Assembly: GCA_947253135.1 (NCBI GenBank)
Contig: CAMXYS010000045.1
Span: 1-10,528 of the forward strand
Length of the DNA: 10,528 nucleotides
Direction of reading: 5' to 3'
From: an uncultured Clostridia bacterium
GTDB taxonomy: Bacteria > Bacillota > Clostridia > Saccharofermentanales > Fastidiosipilaceae
Both the position numbers and the translations under genes were made by a program. Of the stretch, positions 1-5,189 are shown in pieces. The notes under the pieces are model-generated. The model was not told the origin of the DNA, did no database searches, and was given only the letters and a program-made list of their open reading frames with translations. Position 1 is the first letter of the stretch. Every line of letters starts with the position of its first letter.

Positions 1-55
1 GTATCAATAATGGACTGGGCCTCATTAGAAACCGGTGCAGTCGCCTTAATCTTGG
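1..55. repeat. 55-bp exact direct repeat, copy at window edge
   Basis: The first 55 bases of the window are identical to 1870-1924. The next base differs (C at 56, T at 1925). The offset of 1869 bp is exactly 623 codons, so both copies encode the same peptide (KIKATAPVSNEAQSIID) in the same frame of the surface-protein gene. The repeat is therefore part of a duplicated protein domain and not a mobile element. The left limit of this copy is unknown because the window ends there. Confidence 0.95.
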
Positions 56-3000
56 CCAGATCTTCATCGACCAGCTTAAGGGCAATCTTTTTAAATTGCT
101 CACCCTTTTTACATAAGGCCTTTTGATCCTCCGGTAAGTTGATATACAAGGACCCCAGTTCTTTCATTAATTTGCGGTTTTCCGGCTTGCTGAAGTCAGC
201 TAGTTCATCCGTTACACTGGCATCAAAGTAGGCGACTTTATATTGCTTGTAAAGGTCTTCAAGCTGGGTCATCTTAGCTGAAAGCCGGGTCCAGGTAGCA
301 TTCCGATTTTCCATCTTGTACCGCTCGTCGTAGAGCTCTTTAATGACCTGGCCGTTTTTAGCATAGTCGAGTTTATCCGGAACTTTGGCATCAAATTCCT
401 TGGCCTTGGCAATATCCTCGGTCTTGATGCTTTGAACCCCGAAGTAACCTTCTTCCCAATTGAGCTGTAGCAAGGCCTTTTGCTCATTGTCCTGCATAGC
501 ATCTACTTTAAAGCGCAGGGCAATTTGTTTTTCCTGCTTGCCGGTCCGTTTAATTACAAATGTGGAAGGATATTGGGTTCCCCGATCATAATAGTAGGCG
601 GTCGGTTGAATTTCTGTCCCCAGCTTACCCTCGGTATCCTGTTTGGCCTGTTCCAGGCTGTCATAGACATAGGCCTTTAAGAGGTGGCCTCGTAAGCCTG
701 CTAATTCCATGGGTTTAGTGACCATGGTCACTTCATAGCCGTCGGCCGTCACCGTCACTAAATTATGGTCGTTGAAGGCCTTGTCGGACATGGAATCCTT
801 ACCCGGCTGATAGAAGTGGACCATCTTGGTATTCATCAAATAATAGCCGGCCTCTACTTGAGTTTCTGAAATGTTAGCATCGGCCGGTGTCTCTGCCTTC
901 AAACCGCTGATTGCTTGTTCCAACTTGGCCTTCATAGCCGTTAGCTCGGCCGCTTTAACAGCTGTTTTTTCTAACAAAGCTTTGGCCTCAGCAATCGCAT
1001 CGGTTAAGGTTTTGACGCTCTCTGCCGTCTTTCCTGTTTTGTCCGCCTGCTCTGCTTTTGCAATGGCAGCCGTCAAGTCAGCCTTCGCCTGTTTTAAGGC
1101 TTCAGCATCACCGGCAACCGCTTCTTCAGCAGCGGCCATTCGGTCCCAGGCGTCCTTGTCTATCACTGTATAGGCCTGTGCCTGTGGCATGAAGTCATAC
1201 ATGGCTGCCACTTCAAATTGCAGCTCTCTGTGCCTTTGTCCCTTTGGTATCTCATACTCAAAACTGTGGACATGGTCCTGCTTAAAGGCCTTTAAGCTTT
1301 CCGCCATTTCCTCACGGCTAGGTTGGTCTTCTTGCTTGATGAAGGAGCCGTCAAAGCTGCTGGAGACAAAGCCGTAGTCAATCAGCTTCTCCCATTGTTC
1401 AGGCGTCATAGCATATTTTTTGAGAATAATAGGTTGGTCGGCATCCAAGTCAAAATCGCCCGTCTCATCATTCCAAGTAACCGTCTCTACCTTGCGGACA
1501 TAGGTCGGCAGGAAGAAAACGGTTTGCGGACCGAAGGCAAGGCGGACAAAATACTTATCGCCCCGTTTAATTAACTTACCGGCCCGGTCAATCGCTGCGT
1601 CAGACATGGAAAAGCCTGTCTCATTGGCCAGATTGTCATTTAATTCGTCCATATCGCCATAGCAATCAGCATAGATGCGGACGCCCTTCAAGTCGACTTC
1701 CAGGTCAGCCGGCTCAGGCTGGTTGACATCATAGAGTGTACCCGCCATGTCGAGCTTCTTAAAGGCCTCGGTGTAACGGGTTAAAATGTCATAGGCCCCA
1801 AAAAATTTGTAGGCGCGAGACTTGTATGACCAGTCATCATTTTGCAGCTTGCCGGCATTCTCTATGGCCGTATCAATAATGGACTGGGCCTCATTAGAAA
1901 CCGGTGCAGTCGCCTTAATCTTGGTCAGGTCCCGGTCTACCAGTGTTAGGGCAATTTCTTTAAAGCGGTCTGCCTTTTTGCAAAGGGCCTTATCCGCCTC
2001 TGACTTCGCACCAAACTCAGAGGCTAACTCGCCGATTGTTTTACGATTTTCAGCCTTACTGATATCGGCCAATTCTTCTGTGACCCGCTCATCAAAGCTA
2101 GCTGCCTTATATTGAGCCTTCAACTCTTCAAATTGAAGACGTTTAGTGACGTAATTCGTCCAGGTCTTGTAGGTTCGGTCCGAATTTGTCTCATTTATGG
2201 ACTTATCCATTTCTGCTAAAAGTGTCTGATCGCGCTCATAATTAAAGTCAGCCGGCAGCTTGGCATCCCATTCTTTAGCCTTGGCCAAGTCGGCTGCATC
2301 AACCGGTTTAGCCCGGGTCCAGTCGAGCCTCAGGACACTGGCCTCTTCAATCGGTTTAGTAGTCCCCTCAACTTCAAAGCGAAGGACAATTTCTTCCGGA
2401 TTTTGCTCAGTTTGCTTAATGACAAAGAGGCCGGGCCAGACCTTGCCGCCTTCTATATAGGTTCCAGCTGGTAGCACCTCTGTCGGCGCATCCCCTCGGG
2501 CAGCCGCTTCTTTGCTGTCATAGACATAAAGCTTTGCCACATGGAGTTTTTCTTCAGCCCAAAAACTTCTGGTGGCGATCAGACTGATTTCAGATCCCTG
2601 CTCCGTCACCTTAGCGACTACGGTATCTTGAACCGCCTGTTCGGCTCCTGAAGGCGCAGAGCTTTCCAGCTTTACTAGCTCGGTTTTGGGAGTAAAGTCG
2701 CCTAAGACAACAGCCGGTTTTCCTACCAGGTTCTTGATAGCTGCATCTAGTCGAACAATTTGTCTATTCACTTCTTTAGCCGTCGTCTCGGTTGAATCAA
2801 GCAGAGCCTTGGCCCCATCGCGAGCAGCAACTAGGGCGTTCCAACTTTTGCCGGTATACTTTTCCTTTTGCAGCTGCTCAACTTCTGCCAGCTTGGCCTT
2901 AAGGTCAAGCTTTGCTTGCTTAAGAGCCTCCGCCCCTTGTGCCGGCGTCTGCAAGGCAGCCAGAGCCTGAGTCAGTCGGTCGACTTCTCTTTTCACCTGC

Positions 3001-3503
3001 CGGTCTGAAGCATCAGCCTGGTCATAAACGACCTGCGCTTGGCCGACAGCTTTTTGTAAATCAGCCCAGCTCTCAGCCGTATAGTCAGCTTCTTTCAACT
3101 TAGCGGCCTCATCCAGCTTGGTTTTTAAGGCGGACTTGTCTACCGCCTCCGCTGTTGTATCGCCCTCAGCTGCCCTGGCTGCCGGCCGGTCAGTCGGCGC
3201 AGCTGCAGCCGGTACTGCTGTTTTAGCCCCCTCTTGTTCATCTAAACCGGGTTCTGGCAAAGTGCCGGCACCCGTCCCGTCCGTCGCTTCCGCCGGTTTG
3301 GCCGCTGCCTCGGCGTCCATTTCAGTCACGCCGTCAACTTCAGGTTCTTCTTGCTTTCTCACCCCTGGTTCGGTCACAGCGGTCGCCGCTACTGTGGCCC
3401 CCGTTCCGGCCGCCAGCAGCTTGGCTTGAGTCGCCGGCCCGGCCAAAAGCCCCAGGGCTATCGCTGCACTTAACATAAATGCAGCCACTTTTTTCTGCCT
3501 CAT
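1..3503 (-). CDS. Large secreted NEAT/FIVAR repeat surface protein, C-terminus beyond window (partial)
   Basis: This reading frame is open without a stop from the ATG at 3501-3503 to the window edge (1167 complete codons). AGGAGG lies 5 bases upstream of the ATG. Residues 1-27 form a signal peptide: MRQKK, a hydrophobic core, then a cleavage region near PATQA. Residues 28-122 are Ala/Pro/Glu/Thr-rich and look disordered. FIVAR-like helical repeats lie at about 125-184, 192-260 and 800-869, each with a YTAESW, YTGKSW or KTAESV motif. A NEAT domain lies at about 884-1018, with SMSDKAF, GHLLKAYVYDS, TFVIKR and a VDAMQ...LQLNW ending. A divergent copy lies at about 264-395. A third beta domain at about 575-790 has SMSDAAI and YEIPKG. 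Alpha-helical regions follow each of the two main NEAT copies. NEAT domains bind or relay haem at the Gram-positive surface, so a haem/iron acquisition role is inferred. Any LPXTG or other anchor would lie in the missing C-terminus. The gene is read from its own promoter, divergent from the GntR operon. Confidence 0.85.
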   Translation of the reverse strand, partial: MRQKKVAAFMLSAAIALGLLAGPATQAKLLAAGTGATVAATAVTEPGVRKQEEPEVDGVTEMDAEAAAKPAEATDGTGAGTLPEPGLDEQEGAKTAVPAAAAPTDRPAARAAEGDTTAEAVDKSALKTKLDEAAKLKEADYTAESWADLQKAVGQAQVVYDQADASDRQVKREVDRLTQALAALQTPAQGAEALKQAKLDLKAKLAEVEQLQKEKYTGKSWNALVAARDGAKALLDSTETTAKEVNRQIVRLDAAIKNLVGKPAVVLGDFTPKTELVKLESSAPSGAEQAVQDTVVAKVTEQGSEISLIATRSFWAEEKLHVAKLYVYDSKEAAARGDAPTEVLPAGTYIEGGKVWPGLFVIKQTEQNPEEIVLRFEVEGTTKPIEEASVLRLDWTRAKPVDAADLAKAKEWDAKLPADFNYERDQTLLAEMDKSINETNSDRTYKTWTNYVTKRLQFEELKAQYKAASFDERVTEELADISKAENRKTIGELASEFGAKSEADKALCKKADRFKEIALTLVDRDLTKIKATAPVSNEAQSIIDTAIENAGKLQNDDWSYKSRAYKFFGAYDILTRYTEAFKKLDMAGTLYDVNQPEPADLEVDLKGVRIYADCYGDMDELNDNLANETGFSMSDAAIDRAGKLIKRGDKYFVRLAFGPQTVFFLPTYVRKVETVTWNDETGDFDLDADQPIILKKYAMTPEQWEKLIDYGFVSSSFDGSFIKQEDQPSREEMAESLKAFKQDHVHSFEYEIPKGQRHRELQFEVAAMYDFMPQAQAYTVIDKDAWDRMAAAEEAVAGDAEALKQAKADLTAAIAKAEQADKTGKTAESVKTLTDAIAEAKALLEKTAVKAAELTAMKAKLEQAISGLKAETPADANISETQVEAGYYLMNTKMVHFYQPGKDSMSDKAFNDHNLVTVTADGYEVTMVTKPMELAGLRGHLLKAYVYDSLEQAKQDTEGKLGTEIQPTAYYYDRGTQYPSTFVIKRTGKQEKQIALRFKVDAMQDNEQKALLQLNWEEGYFGVQSIKTEDIAKAKEFDAKVPDKLDYAKNGQVIKELYDERYKMENRNATWTRLSAKMTQLEDLYKQYKVAYFDASVTDELADFSKPENRKLMKELGSLYINLPEDQKALCKKGEQFKKIALKLVDEDLAKIKATAPVSNEAQSIID
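1113..2936 (-). repeat. First complete protein-level repeat unit (FIVAR + NEAT-like + helical + beta domain)
   Basis: About residues 190-797 of the surface protein make one unit. It starts at GAEALKQAK, and the next unit starts at GDAEALKQAK near residue 798, reading toward base 1. Matching landmarks in the two units are the FIVAR segment, YVYDS, FVIK, LRF.V and KIKATAPVSNEAQSIID. The offset is about 609 residues at the FIVAR segment and 623 at the helical segment, so unit 2 carries a small insertion before or in its NEAT domain. Boundaries are approximate. Confidence 0.7.
1870..1924. repeat. 55-bp exact direct repeat, internal copy
   Basis: This is the internal partner of bases 1-55. It encodes about residues 527-545 of the surface protein, at the end of the alpha-helical region that follows the first NEAT-like domain. 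Flanking DNA is related but diverged, as expected for an old domain duplication with a conserved stretch. Confidence 0.95.
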
Positions 3504-3572
3504 AGGTCCCTCCTATTTCTAAATTGGATCTGTTCATCCTATTTGACTAATGTTGACCACGACACCTGATTG

Positions 3573-3580
3573 CACTAGTA
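3573..3580. promoter_or_regulatory. Second ACTAGTA site, in the leader of the divergent surface-protein gene
   Basis: CACTAGTA matches 7 of 8 bases of the palindrome at 3713-3720 and lies 140 bp from it, in the transcribed leader of the divergent gene. If both are operators, the GntR protein could also affect the surface-protein gene. The evidence is limited to the shared 7-mer. Confidence 0.25.
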
Positions 3581-3582
3581 GG

Positions 3583-3609
3583 TAGCTTAAGCTAATTAGC
3601 CTATGCTAA
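3583..3609. promoter_or_regulatory. Nested palindromes over the predicted start of the surface-protein transcript; candidate operator
   Basis: Three overlapping inverted repeats are visible: TAGCTTAAGCTA (3583-3594, perfect), GCTAATTAGC (3591-3600, perfect) and TTAGC-CTAT-GCTAA (3596-3609). Bases 3591-3609 match the known DtxR/IdeR 19-base box TTAGGTTAGCCTAACCTAA at 12 of 19 positions, including an unbroken TTAGCCTA core, but the left half-site does not match. The site lies at about +1 to +25 of the predicted transcript, where a repressor would block transcription. Metal-dependent control is an inference. Confidence 0.4.
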
Positions 3610-3613
3610 CACC

Positions 3614-3642
3614 ACTTTAGACTGCATTTAGCTTTTTGTCAA
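3614..3642 (-). promoter_or_regulatory. Promoter of the NEAT/FIVAR surface protein gene
   Basis: On the minus strand there is a perfect TTGACA -35 box (3642-3637), a 17-base spacer and TAAAGT (3619-3614) as the -10 box. The predicted start near 3607 gives a leader of about 104 bases before the ATG at 3503. This is a standard sigma-A-type promoter by sequence and has not been tested. Confidence 0.6.
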
Positions 3643-3691
3643 CCGGATTTTAAATTGCAAATTCTTCATTACAAGCACACATTAAAAATGT

Positions 3692-3722
3692 TTGACAAGG
3701 TCAGATGGCCTGTACTAGTATG
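3692..3722 (+). promoter_or_regulatory. Promoter of the GntR-ABC-permease operon
   Basis: A perfect TTGACA lies at 3692-3697. The -10 box is less clear: CTAGTA at 3715-3720 has a 17-base spacer, and TAGTAT at 3717-3722 has a 19-base spacer. Either would give a short leader of about 30 bases before the ATG at 3760. The -10 region is overlapped by the TACTAGTA palindrome. Confidence 0.5.
3713..3720. promoter_or_regulatory. TACTAGTA palindrome over the operon -10 box; candidate GntR operator
   Basis: This perfect 8-base palindrome sits on the likely -10 box of the GntR operon. YtrA-subfamily regulators usually repress their own operon by binding inverted repeats at the promoter, so autoregulation is plausible. 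A related site, CACTAGTA, lies at 3573-3580. The site is short and could occur by chance. Confidence 0.35.
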
Positions 3723-3759
3723 GTTAATACGGAAGGGCGATGTGATGTGAGGTTCACCT

Positions 3760-4257
3760 ATGATTGATTATAAAAACCGCGATCCGATTTACATTCAGGT
3801 TAAAAATCGGATCATCCAGGACATTGTTTTAGGCCTCCTAAAAAAAGACCAGCAGCTACTGCCTGTGCGGCAGCTGGCCGGCGAGATTGGCGTCAATCCC
3901 AACACCGTTCAAAAAGCCTATAGAGAGTTGGAACGCGAAGGGATCATTTACTCACTCCCCGGCCGCGGCTCCTTTGTGGCCGCTCCGCAGGAGACCGTCA
4001 GCAGCGTCGAAAAGCAATTCCAGGATGAGTTGGATGACCTGATCCGGCGTTATTATACCGGAGGCGTCTCGGCCGATCGCCTCCGTCCCTTGCTGGAAGC
4101 ATGTCTAAATACCCACCCCCTCTTAATGTCCGCAGATTCGGGCAGGAGGCCCCCGGTTGAAGCAGAGGCTAAAACTAAAAGCGGGGAGGAGTCCGGTCTC
4201 CCGGCCTCCCAAACCGAGCCTTCAGCAGCGCACCAACAGGAAGGAGAACCCTTATGA
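3760..4257 (+). CDS. GntR-family transcriptional regulator, YtrA subfamily
   Basis: This is a 165-residue cytoplasmic DNA-binding protein. Residues 5-74 form the GntR winged helix: the opening PIYIQVKNRI, the helix-turn-helix LAGEIGVNPNTVQKAYRELEREGII, then the wing PGRGSFV. The usual LPSVR before the HTH reads LLPVR here. A short helical segment (about 80-117, FQDELDDLIRRYYTGG) follows, as in YtrA-type regulators that lack a ligand domain. About 40 extra Pro/Glu/Ser/Gln-rich residues follow that, which is longer than usual. The ATG at 3760 has GTGAGG 7 bases upstream. The gene is first in the operon and its stop overlaps the ABC gene start (ATGA at 4254-4257). It most likely represses its own operon and responds to an envelope-related signal; the signal is unknown. 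Confidence 0.9.
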   Translation: MIDYKNRDPIYIQVKNRIIQDIVLGLLKKDQQLLPVRQLAGEIGVNPNTVQKAYRELEREGIIYSLPGRGSFVAAPQETVSSVEKQFQDELDDLIRRYYTGGVSADRLRPLLEACLNTHPLLMSADSGRRPPVEAEAKTKSGEESGLPASQTEPSAAHQQEGEPL

Positions 4258-5189
4258 ATGCATACGATCACCCCTTGTCAGCTGACCTCCTCATCAGCAC
4301 CCGACAGCTGACCAAGCGCTTCGGCAAAAAACTGGCTGTCAACATTGATACAAGCCGAGTCTTCCGCGGGTCTGTCTACGGTCTGGTCGGACCTAATGGG
4401 GCCGGCAAGTCCACCTATCTCCGCCTGCTGGCCGGCGTCTACAAACCCGACAGTGGCCTTTGCCAGATCGATAACGAGCCCATTTGGGAGCACCCGGCCG
4501 CCAAGCAAAGGATTCTCTTCCTGCCTGACCAACCGGCCTTCCTCAAGCATGCCTCCTTAAAAGAGATGCAAAAAATCTACCGGCAGCTCTACCCCAACTT
4601 TAACTCCGCCATCTACCTGGAACTCTTACAGACCTTCCAACTGAACGAAAATGTCCCGCTCAAAACCTTCTCCAAGGGCATGCAACGCCAGGCAGCCCTC
4701 TGCCTCGTCATCGCTTGCCGTCCTGACCTCCTCTTGCTGGACGAAGCCTTCGACGGGCTCGATCCTGTCATGCGACAGGTCTTAAAAAAGATCATCATCA
4801 GGTTGGTCAGCGAGCATAACCTGTCCGTGGTCATCTCCTCCCATAATTTAAGAGAACTGGAGGACCTGTGCGACTTTGTCGGACTCATGCATGAGGGCAG
4901 GATCCTCATCGAACAGGACCTGGATGACCTCAAACTGGGTATCAACCGGGTGCAGGTCGCCTGGGAGGACCCGACTGCCATCCAGGAACTAAGCCAGCTC
5001 AATATTGTTTCACAAAGCCGGCGTGGCAGTATTTACGACCTGGTCATCAAGGGTAGGCAGGAAGATATTATAAAACAAATCAGACTGACCACCCCCCTAC
5101 TGCTAGATATCCTACCCCTTTCTCTGGAAGAAATTTTTATACAAACAATGGAGGTTAATGGCTATGACATCCAGCACATCTTCTCTTAA
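4254..5189 (+). CDS. ABC transporter ATP-binding protein (YtrB/EcsA-like)
   Basis: This 311-residue cytoplasmic ATPase should power the permease encoded next. Visible motifs are Walker A GPNGAGKST (46-54), a Q-loop region reading LPDQPAF, a signature variant FSKGMQRQ in place of LSGGQ, Walker B LLLLDEAFDGLDP, and the H-loop in VVISSHNLRELEDL. The FSKGM signature is common in YtrB/EcsA-type ATPases. The C-terminal 90 or so residues (after HEGRILIEQDLDDLK) form the accessory region usual in ABC-2 ATPases. The ATG at 4254 has AAGGAG 7 bases upstream and overlaps the GntR stop, which suggests translational coupling. The 3' end overlaps the permease start by about 26-32 bp. The substrate cannot be read from the sequence. 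Confidence 0.93.
   Translation: MNAYDHPLSADLLISTRQLTKRFGKKLAVNIDTSRVFRGSVYGLVGPNGAGKSTYLRLLAGVYKPDSGLCQIDNEPIWEHPAAKQRILFLPDQPAFLKHASLKEMQKIYRQLYPNFNSAIYLELLQTFQLNENVPLKTFSKGMQRQAALCLVIACRPDLLLLDEAFDGLDPVMRQVLKKIIIRLVSEHNLSVVISSHNLRELEDLCDFVGLMHEGRILIEQDLDDLKLGINRVQVAWEDPTAIQELSQLNIVSQSRRGSIYDLVIKGRQEDIIKQIRLTTPLLLDILPLSLEEIFIQTMEVNGYDIQHIFS

Noticed and set aside
871..1173. Plus-strand Ala/Ser-rich open frame
   Set aside because: It is antisense to the FIVAR repeat of the surface protein; its composition is the complement of Ala/Glu/Lys-rich codons, and it has no ribosome binding site or recognisable domain.
1..1924. Direct repeats as ends of an insertion sequence or transposon
   Set aside because: The intervening 1.8 kb is one continuous coding frame with no transposase, and the repeat is in frame with a 623-codon offset, so it is a domain duplication.
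3118..3429. Plus-strand Ala/Ser/Val-rich open frame resembling a secreted protein
   Set aside because: It is antisense to the low-complexity N-terminal region of the surface protein, which has a signal peptide, strong ribosome binding site and promoter on the other strand.
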